Of a DNA stretch of 64,000 nucleotides, positions 9,253-17,017 are shown piece by piece. Both the position numbers and the translations under genes were made by a program. The notes under the pieces were generated by a model that saw nothing but the letters and a program-made list of their open reading frames with translations, was not told where the DNA came from and did no database searches. Every line of letters starts with the position of its first letter. Position 1 is the stretch's first letter. Source of the DNA: Proteobacteria bacterium ST_bin14 (lineage in GTDB: Bacteria > Pseudomonadota > Alphaproteobacteria > Sphingomonadales > Sphingomonadaceae); assembly GCA_002083655.1 (NCBI GenBank), contig MSXR01000001.1:248001-312000 (forward strand), read 5' to 3'.

Positions 9253-10632
9253 ATGGACCTGTCCGGCACGCCTGCCCAACCTGTTCCCGTGACCCAACAG
9301 TCCACCGGGTCGCTAAGCCGCCGGATGATCGTGACGGCGGCGGTTTGGATTACGCTGTTGTTGACGATCGGCGGCTTTGCGCTCGACCGAGTGCTGACCA
9401 ATGCGGTGACGCGCAGTTTTGATGATCAGCTGGAATATGTGCTGACCGCGCTGATTGCCTCGGCAGAAATCGGGCCGGAAAAGGAAGTTCGGTTCAACCG
9501 GGAGCCGGCCGACCAGCGTTTTCTGGAATCCTATTCCGGGCTATACTGGCAGGTTAGCGGCAAAGGCTTTGAGGATTTCCCCTCGCGGTCCTTGTGGGAT
9601 CGGCGGCTCGCCTATGGCAGCCAGCACCGCGATCTGGGCGTCCATATCTATGACAGCACGCAGTTTCGTGATGAGAAGCTGCGGATTATTGAGCGCGACG
9701 TGCGATTGCCGGGCTCGCCGGTCCGCTGGCGGTTTCAGGTGGCGGGCAGCCGGGTCGGGCTTGACGAACAGATCAAGGCGCTGCGCCAGACGTTGCTGGT
9801 CAGTTTCCTGATGCTCGCCATCGGGCTGATCGTGATGGCCGCGCTGCAAACCTTTTACGGGCTGTGGCCGCTGCGCAAGGTGCGGGAGGAGATCGCGCTG
9901 ATGCGGGCGGGCCAATCGCGCCAGATTGATCGCGCCATGCCTGTTGAGGTCGCGCCAATGGTCGAAGAGCTGAACGGCCTGATCGCGCATAACGAACGCC
10001 AGGCCGAAGAAGCGCGGCGGCATGCCGGCAACCTTGCCCATGCACTGAAAACGCCGCTGACGGTGATCATGAACGCCGCCACCGCCAACGCCGATGATCT
10101 GGGGCCAACGGTGATCCGCGAAGCGACAACGATGCGGCGTCAGGTCGATCACCATCTCGCCCGCGCGCGCGCTGTGGGGCGTCGCGGTAATGCGCATAGC
10201 CGCGCCGATGTGTGGCCCAGCCTTGAATCAGTCGAGCGTGCGGTGGGGCGGCTGTACAGTCATGTCCGATTCGATCTCGACGGGCCAAAGGATCTGAAGG
10301 CGCATGTTGAGCGGCAGGATCTTGATGAAATGCTGGGCAATCTGATTGAAAATGCCGCTAAATATGGCGGAGGCAGTGTTTTCGTCACGGTGAAAGCCCA
10401 GGCGGGCTTTGTCGAATTTCTGGTCGAGGATGACGGTCGCGGCATCCCGGAAAGCGAACGCCAGCGGCTGTTTGATCGCGGCGCGCGGCTGGATACGGGC
10501 AAACCCGGTACGGGGCTTGGGCTGGCAATCGTGCGCGACGTCGCAGAAATCTATGATGGCACCGTCTCGCTGGAAGAAAGCGAGGATTTGGGTGGCTTGC
10601 TCGTTCGGCTTCGGCTGCCCGCCGCGACCTGA
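9253..10632 (+). CDS. PhoQ-like sensor histidine kinase
   Basis: Kinase of 459 aa. A first membrane helix lies near residues 26-48 and a second near 180-200, enclosing a periplasmic sensor region. A HAMP-like stretch precedes the phospho-acceptor box HALKTPL, the PhoQ-type variant. The ATPase has the N box LGNLIENAAKYG and G boxes DDGRGIP and GTGLGLAIV. It forms a module with the upstream OmpR-type regulator and PepSY protein. The cognate signal cannot be read from the sequence. Confidence 0.92.
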   Translation: MDLSGTPAQPVPVTQQSTGSLSRRMIVTAAVWITLLLTIGGFALDRVLTNAVTRSFDDQLEYVLTALIASAEIGPEKEVRFNREPADQRFLESYSGLYWQVSGKGFEDFPSRSLWDRRLAYGSQHRDLGVHIYDSTQFRDEKLRIIERDVRLPGSPVRWRFQVAGSRVGLDEQIKALRQTLLVSFLMLAIGLIVMAALQTFYGLWPLRKVREEIALMRAGQSRQIDRAMPVEVAPMVEELNGLIAHNERQAEEARRHAGNLAHALKTPLTVIMNAATANADDLGPTVIREATTMRRQVDHHLARARAVGRRGNAHSRADVWPSLESVERAVGRLYSHVRFDLDGPKDLKAHVERQDLDEMLGNLIENAAKYGGGSVFVTVKAQAGFVEFLVEDDGRGIPESERQRLFDRGARLDTGKPGTGLGLAIVRDVAEIYDGTVSLEESEDLGGLLVRLRLPAAT

Positions 10633-10772
10633 CCGGCGTTGCGCGGGCCACGGCGTCCCGTTTTGATCGGGTGCCGGTGGCTGTGCTTGCGGTGCCGGGT
10701 GCGGATTGGCATTATTACCGTTACTTTTTGGCGAGCGATTATCTGGGGTGTGAGGGTTTGATACAGGACGAG

Positions 10773-11456
10773 ATGGATACGCGTGGCATGTTGAGCCGCC
10801 GCCAGATGCTGGTTGGCGGGGCAGTCGCCGCAATGATCCCGACGGCGGCGCAGGCAGCACTTCCGGCGGGCTGGCGCGCGGTAAGCTTTCCCTTTTTGCG
10901 GGCCAATGCATTTGCCGAAATTGATCATGGTTTTATTCAGGTTGATGGCAAACGATCGTCATCCCTGCTGTACCGGACGATCTCGATTGATTTGGGACAA
11001 ACGCCAAAGCTGAACTGGCGCTGGCGGGTTGATAGCGGGCCGCCCGCCACCGATCTTGCCGTTCGCGGTAATGATGATCGCGCGCTGGCTGTGATCGTCG
11101 GTTTTCCCTATGATCCCGCCCAGGCGAGCGCATCCGAACGCAGTCAGCACCGGGCGATGAAGTTTCTGCTCGGCCGCGATGCGCCGGGCCGCAGCCTGCA
11201 TTATGTGTGGGGCAGCGGGCTGCAGCGCGGCGCGGTGATCCGCCCGCCCAAAACCGACGCGCACCGGTTTGTGGTGCTGCGGTCAGCAAGTGAGCCGACG
11301 GGCGTGTGGCACCCCGAAAGCGTTGATGTTGCCGCCGATTATCGCCGCATTTTCGGAGAGAAAGCCCCGCGCGCGGTGCAGCTTGCGATTTCCAGCGACG
11401 GTGATGACACCCGGTCAACCGTGCGCGCGGCAATCGGCGGCTTTACCTGGAGCTGA
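10773..11456 (+). CDS. DUF3047 domain protein, Tat-type signal
   Basis: Protein of 227 aa starting MDTRGMLSRRQMLVGG; the SRRQML stretch followed by a hydrophobic run and AQA resembles a twin-arginine signal peptide. The mature part matches my recollection of the DUF3047 family (tryptophan-rich NWRWRVD near the middle, then YVWGSGL). Function is unknown; the fold suggests ligand binding in the periplasm. The start was chosen at the ATG that opens the signal peptide; an open frame extends upstream to 10671 but lacks family features. Confidence 0.75.
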   Translation: MDTRGMLSRRQMLVGGAVAAMIPTAAQAALPAGWRAVSFPFLRANAFAEIDHGFIQVDGKRSSSLLYRTISIDLGQTPKLNWRWRVDSGPPATDLAVRGNDDRALAVIVGFPYDPAQASASERSQHRAMKFLLGRDAPGRSLHYVWGSGLQRGAVIRPPKTDAHRFVVLRSASEPTGVWHPESVDVAADYRRIFGEKAPRAVQLAISSDGDDTRSTVRAAIGGFTWS

Positions 11457-11496
11457 CTGACTGGCCTTTGCGGCGCGGCAGCTCTCGGTCACGCGG

Positions 11497-12342
11497 CTAC
11501 ACCCCGTGCGCCTTGAAATGGGCCATCAGCCGCGCCCAGCCATCCTTGGCATCGGCTTCGTTGTAACTCGGGCGGTAATCGGCGTGGAAACCGTGTTGCG
11601 CGTCGGCATAAACCTTGATGTCGCTGCCGGTTTTGCCCGCCGCCTTCAGCGCGTCGACCATGGCGGTCACATCAGTCTGCGGAATGCCGCTGTCGAGCGC
11701 ACCGTAAAGCCCCAATACGGGGGCTTTCAGCTCGGCAGCACGCGGGATCAGGGGTTTCAACTGGCCGTACCAGGCAACGCCTGCCTTGATATCGGGGTTC
11801 ACCATTGCTGATCGCCACACGACCGCACCGCCCCAGCAAAAGCCGGTGATGCCGATCTTTGCGGGCTTGGCGAATTTCGCGGCGTTGATCCACGCCGTCG
11901 TTGCCTTCACATCGCCGTCAACCTGATCGGGGGTTGCCTGCGCAACAATGGGGCGGATGGCCGCAAAATCTTTCAACGCGGGCAGGTTCACGCCAGCGCG
12001 GTAAAAGAAATCGGGCGCGACCGCGACATAACCGAGTGTTGCCAGCCGCTTACAGACATCCTTGATGTAATCATGGATGCCGAAAATCTCGTTACACACG
12101 ATGATCGTCGCATGTTTGCCCGCGCCTTTGGGCCGCGCGACATAGGCAGGAAGGGGAGTCGCCGCGCCATTGGGGATCAGCACTTCCTCGATGACGAGCC
12201 CATCGGCAGGCGTGGTCACCGGCCGCGCATTTGCGGCGACCGCCGCCACTGCATAGCCGGCGAAGAACATGCTGACAGCGGTCCGCCGGGTCAGGTGAAA
12301 ATCCTGGGGTTCCGATCCTTCGGGGCGGGTGAGCGTGATCAT
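11497..12342 (-). CDS. Dienelactone hydrolase family protein, Tat-type signal
   Basis: Alpha/beta hydrolase of 281 aa. The triad of the family is visible: Cys in GFCWGGAV, Asp in LYGALDSGI and His in AQHGFHAD near the C-terminus. The N-terminus carries LTRRTAVSMFFAGYAVA, a twin-arginine-like export signal. ATG 12342 has a good AGGAG upstream. Family members hydrolyse dienelactones or other esters; the substrate here is unknown and there is no aromatic degradation cluster beside it. Confidence 0.87.
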   Translation of the reverse strand: MITLTRPEGSEPQDFHLTRRTAVSMFFAGYAVAAVAANARPVTTPADGLVIEEVLIPNGAATPLPAYVARPKGAGKHATIIVCNEIFGIHDYIKDVCKRLATLGYVAVAPDFFYRAGVNLPALKDFAAIRPIVAQATPDQVDGDVKATTAWINAAKFAKPAKIGITGFCWGGAVVWRSAMVNPDIKAGVAWYGQLKPLIPRAAELKAPVLGLYGALDSGIPQTDVTAMVDALKAAGKTGSDIKVYADAQHGFHADYRPSYNEADAKDGWARLMAHFKAHGV

Positions 12343-12726
12343 CGGCGAAACTCCTGCGCTGGTTGTGCAACAAGATAGGCTGGTCGAAGCCGCCATGACA
12401 ATGCCTCTAAGGGTCGCGGCGGGTGCCGTTGCGGTGACTTGTTTTGTAAACCCGGCGCAGCTATTCTGTGGCCACGATGAACAAGCGTCCATCCTTGACC
12501 CTCACTACCACCACCCGGGCTGTCCCGGGGGGCTTGGGGTTGCGCGTCACCGGTTGACGTTCGCGCCTTCAGGCTCTTCCCCGGTGAACGGGGATGTGCT
12601 GGCGCTCCGTCCTCGTTCCGCCCTTTCCCCAGCGCCGCACTCCCTCAGCGCCGCACTCCCTCAGCGCCGCCCTTTTCCCAAACCGGTACTTTGTGCATAA
12701 GCGCGGCCCATGCGACAGGAACGATC
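12343..12726. other. Gene-free stretch upstream of thrS
   Basis: About 380 nt between the divergent hydrolase and thrS. It contains a short tandem repeat of a 16-nt unit (GCGCCGCACTCCCTCA), just over two copies at about 12632-12672. No T-box-like leader or leader peptide was recognised upstream of thrS. Promoters for both genes must lie here but no clear -35/-10 pair stands out. Confidence 0.6.
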
Positions 12727-14733
12727 ATGAACGATTTTTATTCGATTACGCTGCCCGATGGTTCAGTTCGCCAGGTAGCGCCCGGCAGCAGCCCGGCGGA
12801 TATCGCCGCGGCGATTGGCCCTGGCCTGGCGAAGGCCGCCCTCGCTGCGCGCGTGAATGGCGAACTGCGTGATATCGGGCGGCCGTTTGAGGGCGATGCC
12901 CAGCTCGCGCTGGTCACCAACCGGGATGAGGCGGATGCGCTGGAAATGGCGCGGCATGATTTTGCGCATGTGCTGGCAGAGGCGGTGCAACAGAAGTTTC
13001 CCGGTACGCAGATCACGTTCGGCCCATCGACCGACGATGGGTTCTATTATGATTTCGCGCCGTCCGCTGACCATGGCCCCTTCACCGAGGAGGACCTGCC
13101 GGTCATCGAAGAGGCGATGCGCGCCATCATCCGCGCCAACAAGCCGCTGCGCCGCGAAGTGTGGGACCGCGCGACGCTGATCAGCCGGTGGAAGCAACAG
13201 GGTGAAAGCTTCAAGGCCGAATGGGCTGCCGAACTGCCAGGTGATGAGCCGTTGACGGTCTATTGGTCGGGCGATGACTGGCTCGATATGTGCCGGGGCC
13301 CGCATCTGGCATCGACGGGCAAGCTTGATCCCGAAGCGTTCAAGCTGACGCGGGTTTCCGGTGCCTATTGGCGCGGCGACCAGAATAATCCCCAGCTTTC
13401 GCGGATTTACGGCACGGGCTGGCTCAACAAAAAACAGCTGGCCGAGCATATGACGCGGCTGGAGGAAGCCGCCAAGCGCGATCACCGCAAAATCGGCGCG
13501 GAGATGGACCTGTTCCATCTGCAGGCAGAAGCACATGGCAGCGTGTTCTGGCACCCCAATGGCTTTGTCATCTACCGCGCGCTTGAGGCGTATATGCGCC
13601 GCCGCCTTGATGCCGCTGGCTATCAGGAAGTGAAGACGCCGCAGATCATGGACGCGCGCCAATGGGAGCAATCGGGCCATTGGGGCAAATACCGCGAGAA
13701 TATGTTCGTGATTCCCGATGAAGTTCCAAATGTCGATGATGACGGCCCCGTCATTTCAGACAAGGCGCAATGGATGGCATTGAAGCCGATGAACTGCCCG
13801 GCGCATGTGCTGATTTTCCGCCAGGGCATCAAAAGCTACCGGGATCTGCCGCTGCGGCTCGCCGAAATGGGGTGCTGCCACCGCAATGAACCGCACGGCG
13901 CGCTGCACGGGCTGATGCGGGTGCGCCAGTTCACGCAGGATGACGCGCATATTTTCTGCCGCGAGGATCAGATTGTCGAAGAAGTCAGCCGTTTCTGCGA
14001 CTTGCTCGATGCGGTGTATAAGGATCTGGGCTTTGGGGATTATGCCATCAAGCTCGCGCTGCGCCCCGAAAAGCGGTTCGGCACTGACGCGATGTGGGAC
14101 TGGTCTGAACAGAGCATGCGCGATGCCGTGGCCGCCACGGGACGCAACACGGCGGAATGGGGTTGGGAAGAACTGCCCGGCGAAGGGGCGTTCTATGCGC
14201 CAAAGCTGGAATTTCACCTGACCGACGCGATCGGGCGGACATGGCAGGTGGGTACGATCCAGACCGATACGGTGCTGCCCGACCGGCTCGACGCCAGCTA
14301 TGTCGGTGCTGACGGCGAGCGTCACCGCCCGGTGATGCTCCACCGCGCGATTCTGGGCAGTTACGAACGGTTTATCGGCATTTTGATCGAACATTATGCC
14401 GGCCGCTTCCCCCTATGGCTGGCGCCTGTGCAGGCGGTGGTCGCGACGATTGTGTCCGACGCAGATGATTATGCGCTGGCGGTTGCTGCAAAGCTGAAAG
14501 CCGCCGGGATCCGCGTGGAAACCGATCTGCGCAACGAGAAGATCAACTATAAGGTGCGCGAACACTCACTGGCAAAGGTGCCCAACCTGCTCGTCGTCGG
14601 CAAGCGCGAGGCAGAGGAAAGCACCGTCGCGCTGCGCCAACTCGGCAGCGACCGGCAACAGGTGATGGCGCTCGATGATCTGGTCGCGCAATTGGTGCGC
14701 GATGCCACCCCGCCGGATTTGGTGGCGGGGTGA
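12727..14733 (+). CDS. thrS: Threonine--tRNA ligase
   Basis: Class II aminoacyl-tRNA synthetase of 668 aa. Order: TGS domain (ITLPDGSVRQV), the editing/SAD domain (HDFAHVLAEAV and the FYYDF motif), catalytic core (motif 2 RNEPHGALHGLMRVRQFTQDD with the zinc-binding CPAH and later HRAILGSYERFIGILIEH), and the C-terminal anticodon-binding domain. It charges tRNA-Thr with threonine in the cytoplasm. ATG 12727 begins the TGS domain; infC follows downstream, a common neighbour of thrS. Confidence 0.98.
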   Translation: MNDFYSITLPDGSVRQVAPGSSPADIAAAIGPGLAKAALAARVNGELRDIGRPFEGDAQLALVTNRDEADALEMARHDFAHVLAEAVQQKFPGTQITFGPSTDDGFYYDFAPSADHGPFTEEDLPVIEEAMRAIIRANKPLRREVWDRATLISRWKQQGESFKAEWAAELPGDEPLTVYWSGDDWLDMCRGPHLASTGKLDPEAFKLTRVSGAYWRGDQNNPQLSRIYGTGWLNKKQLAEHMTRLEEAAKRDHRKIGAEMDLFHLQAEAHGSVFWHPNGFVIYRALEAYMRRRLDAAGYQEVKTPQIMDARQWEQSGHWGKYRENMFVIPDEVPNVDDDGPVISDKAQWMALKPMNCPAHVLIFRQGIKSYRDLPLRLAEMGCCHRNEPHGALHGLMRVRQFTQDDAHIFCREDQIVEEVSRFCDLLDAVYKDLGFGDYAIKLALRPEKRFGTDAMWDWSEQSMRDAVAATGRNTAEWGWEELPGEGAFYAPKLEFHLTDAIGRTWQVGTIQTDTVLPDRLDASYVGADGERHRPVMLHRAILGSYERFIGILIEHYAGRFPLWLAPVQAVVATIVSDADDYALAVAAKLKAAGIRVETDLRNEKINYKVREHSLAKVPNLLVVGKREAEESTVALRQLGSDRQQVMALDDLVAQLVRDATPPDLVAG

Positions 14734-14763
14734 GGGTGGGGCGGTGCCGCGTCGCCCCAAACC

Positions 14764-14792
14764 CGTCACCCCGGATCTAGTCCGGGGTGACG
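14764..14792. repeat. Perfect 12-bp inverted repeat between thrS and infC
   Basis: The two 12-nt arms (CGTCACCCCGGA and its complement) enclose TCTAG. The same arm sequence recurs in the spacers at 25233, 29517 and 46642, so it is a dispersed genomic palindrome. It may double as a hairpin in the thrS-infC transcript. Confidence 0.8.
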
Positions 14793-14898
14793 ACCGAGTT
14801 GGAGGGCTATCCTCAAGCGCCGGTCGCGATCAGATTACACCACCCCCGCACCTTTCGCTTTAAACAAGAAACCGCTATATAACAGAATTCCAAACCAC

Positions 14899-14903
14899 AG
14901 GAG
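14899..14903 (+). promoter_or_regulatory. Ribosome binding site of infC
   Basis: AGGAG, 8 nt before the ATA at 14912. The spacing decides in favour of the non-canonical start. Confidence 0.75.
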
Positions 14904-14911
14904 CTTTACCC

Positions 14912-15457
14912 ATACGTCCTCCCATGACCCGGCGCCCCCTCGCGCCCCCGCCGATCAACGGTCCGCGCTTTAATGAATTCATCGTCTCGCCCAAGGTGCG
15001 CGTGATCGATCAGGACGGCGAAAATCTGGGGGTGATGTACACCCGCGAAGCGATGGAGCAAGCGCAGGCCGTCGGCCTCGACCTTGTCGAAGTGTCGCCC
15101 AACGCCGATCCACCCGTCGCCAAGTTCCTTGATGTCGGCAAGTTCAAATATGAGGCCCAGAAAAAGGCCAACCTCGCCCGCAAGAGCCAGAAAACGCAGG
15201 AGATCAAAGAGATCAAAATGCGGCCCAACATCGACGATCATGATTATGATACGAAGATGAAAAAGGTGCTGGAATTCATCGATGAGGGCGACAAGGTGAA
15301 GATCACGCTGCGCTTTCGCGGTCGTGAGTTGAGCCACGGCCAGCTTGGCATGGCGCTGCTGCAACGGGTGCAGGCCGATGTCGTCGAAACCGCGAAGGTT
15401 GAGGCTTATCCGCGCATGGAAGGCCGACAGATGCTGATGGTGCTCGCGCCCAAGTGA
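14912..15457 (+). CDS. infC: Translation initiation factor IF-3, probable AUA start
   Basis: IF-3 of about 181 aa: N-domain with FNEFIVSPKVRVID, linker rich in Lys (KYEAQKKANLARK) and C-domain ending RMEGRQMLMVLAPK. It binds the 30S subunit and checks the initiation codon. The AGGAG at 14899-14903 lies 8 nt before ATA 14912, while the in-frame ATG at 14924 is 20 nt away, so ATA is the better start. IF-3 genes are known to use rare start codons that IF-3 itself discriminates against, giving autoregulation; AUA here fits that pattern. If ATG were used the protein would be four residues shorter. Confidence 0.93.
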   Translation: MRPPMTRRPLAPPPINGPRFNEFIVSPKVRVIDQDGENLGVMYTREAMEQAQAVGLDLVEVSPNADPPVAKFLDVGKFKYEAQKKANLARKSQKTQEIKEIKMRPNIDDHDYDTKMKKVLEFIDEGDKVKITLRFRGRELSHGQLGMALLQRVQADVVETAKVEAYPRMEGRQMLMVLAPK

Positions 15458-15465
15458 CGCTGCAC

Positions 15466-15493
15466 GGGGGCTTGGCGGTTAATCGCCGCCCCC
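15466..15493. terminator. Stem-loop between convergent infC and membrane-protein gene
   Basis: GGGGGC pairs with GCCCCC and, inside a two-base bulge, GGCG with CGCC around a six-base loop. There is no T run, so this is at best a weak or Rho-assisted terminator. Confidence 0.4.
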
Positions 15494-15856
15494 ACCCCCG
15501 TCGCCCCCACCACCGCCGTCTCCGCCCGAATCGCCGCCATGGCTGCCACTGTCATGATGGTGGCCAGCATGGTGCCCGCCATCGCCGCCGTCGCTTGCCA
15601 TGATGGTGTCGCTATTGCTGCCATCTGCGCCTTTACCTTTTGCGCTCTTGTTGCTCCGCGCGGCCATTGAGGTGCCAAGCGCGATGAACACGGCGGCGAG
15701 CGCTATCCAAACCGCAATGCCGCCCTTCTTCTCGGTCTTGATATCGGTGGCGGCGGTTAGCATCAGCATTGCCGGCATGACGCACAGCGTCAGGGCTTTC
15801 CACGGCATCGCGTTGCGGGTCTGTCGGCGAGCGTGATCAATCCGGTGCTGGCTCAT
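15479..15856 (-). CDS. Small membrane protein with His/Gly/Asp-rich tail
   Basis: Protein of 125 aa, not assigned to a family. After a basic N-terminus two hydrophobic segments follow (about residues 18-35 and 47-65), then Lys/Ser-rich linker and a C-terminal tail of about 40 residues made almost only of Gly, Asp, His and Ser, with GGHHAGHHHDSGSHGG. Such tails can bind divalent metals; that is inference. The start overlaps the VOC gene stop by 4 nt (ATGA), so the two are translationally coupled. Confidence 0.65.
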   Translation of the reverse strand: MSQHRIDHARRQTRNAMPWKALTLCVMPAMLMLTAATDIKTEKKGGIAVWIALAAVFIALGTSMAARSNKSAKGKGADGSNSDTIMASDGGDGGHHAGHHHDSGSHGGDSGGDGGGGGDGGGGGD

Positions 15857-16236
15857 GTGGCGGGTGGCTCCCAGAGTTCGATGGCGTTGCCTTCAGGATC
15901 ATGGATACGTGCAAACTTGCCGACGGAGGGATCATTCCATTCAGGCCGGGTTTCAACCGCGATCCCCGCCGCCATCAGCGCGGGCAACATGCCGTCAAGA
16001 TCAGCGACGCGCAAGTTGAGCATATACTGCTTGTCCGCCGCAAAATAATCAGTGTCCGCCTTGAACGGCGCGAACACGACTGGCCCGGCTTGCGTCTTCC
16101 AAATCCATTCATCGATATCGCCGGTGTCCTGCGCCGCGCAGCCAGCGCCAATGCCCAGATGATCGCGGTACCAAGCGTTGAGTAAATCCGGGTCTCTCGC
16201 GCGGAAGAAGAGTCCGCCAATACCAAGCACACTCAT
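15853..16236 (-). CDS. VOC (glyoxalase/dioxygenase fold) family protein
   Basis: Protein of 127 aa with one VOC domain: GGLFFRARDPDLLNAWYRDHLG at the start and IHDPEGNAIELWEP at the end, the latter with the metal-ligand glutamate typical of the fold. Substrate unknown. The start at ATG 16236 begins directly with the domain. It is followed with a 4-nt overlap by the small membrane protein and preceded by a GST-like gene. Confidence 0.85.
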   Translation of the reverse strand: MSVLGIGGLFFRARDPDLLNAWYRDHLGIGAGCAAQDTGDIDEWIWKTQAGPVVFAPFKADTDYFAADKQYMLNLRVADLDGMLPALMAAGIAVETRPEWNDPSVGKFARIHDPEGNAIELWEPPAT

Positions 16237-16264
16237 CTTCCTACTCCCCATTAAGTACCCAATG

Positions 16265-16996
16265 CTAAGCCGTTCTTCCCTGCGCGGCAATCCCGCGGCC
16301 AAAGCGTGCTTCCATCCGCAGCGTATACGCCACCAGCCGGGGAAATCGTCGCAGCAACGCCGCGAGTGGTGTTTCCAGATCGGCAAAATGGATGGAGGCA
16401 AGCATGCCATAGGTCGCGGCGTCGATGCTCCGTGTCACATCGCCCAGCATGAAGGGCTTGTCGCCCAGAATCTGGTCAAGCGCGCGCAGATTGTCCTCGG
16501 CCTTTTGCTGGCGCTCCGCTGCTGTATAGCGCCCGAACCCCTGCAGGCGGATGCGTCGGCGTACGCCCCGGCGAAAGATCATCCCCACCCAAAGACGAAG
16601 CGGCATCGGCCAAGGCCCCAGAAAATTGTCCCGAACCCGCGGCCAAACCGAATCGTCGTCCCATCGGCTGTCGATCAGCATGAAGAACATGTGTTCGTCG
16701 ATCATCCGTTGCACGGCGCGGCTAAGGCCGCGTTCGGCATCGCTTAAGCCGGCATCGACATCGATCCCATGCCGCGCACTCAGGGTGGCGATAATGACCT
16801 CACTGTCGTCGATCCAGCATCCATCATCGAATCTGACGAAAGGAACGCGGCGACGTGGTGCGCGTGACGCCAGATTGCTCGCGACACGATCAAACTCCAG
16901 CCCCGCCATCTGCAGCCAGACATCAACCTTTAGGCACAGGTTGCTGGGCTGCATGCCGCCCCATGCGGCCTTGAAAATGTGCAGTTTCATTGTCAT
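16265..16996 (-). CDS. Glutathione S-transferase-like protein
   Basis: Protein of 243 aa with a thioredoxin-like N-terminal half (PSNLCLKVDVWLQMAGLEF, then VPFVRFDDG and DSEVIIATL) and an all-helical C-terminal half (LGDVTRSIDAATYGMLA). It resembles the metaxin/Tom37-like branch of bacterial GSTs more than classical ones. AAGGAAG lies 7 nt before ATG 16996. A role in detoxification or reductive chemistry is presumed from the fold only. Confidence 0.75.
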   Translation of the reverse strand: MTMKLHIFKAAWGGMQPSNLCLKVDVWLQMAGLEFDRVASNLASRAPRRRVPFVRFDDGCWIDDSEVIIATLSARHGIDVDAGLSDAERGLSRAVQRMIDEHMFFMLIDSRWDDDSVWPRVRDNFLGPWPMPLRLWVGMIFRRGVRRRIRLQGFGRYTAAERQQKAEDNLRALDQILGDKPFMLGDVTRSIDAATYGMLASIHFADLETPLAALLRRFPRLVAYTLRMEARFGRGIAAQGRTA

Positions 16997-17017
16997 CGGC
17001 CGCTTCCTTGGTCTTGA

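Noticed and set aside
12343..12726. T-box or leader attenuator before thrS
   Set aside because: No T-box sequence, threonine-rich leader ORF or terminator hairpin was visible, and T-boxes are rare in this group.
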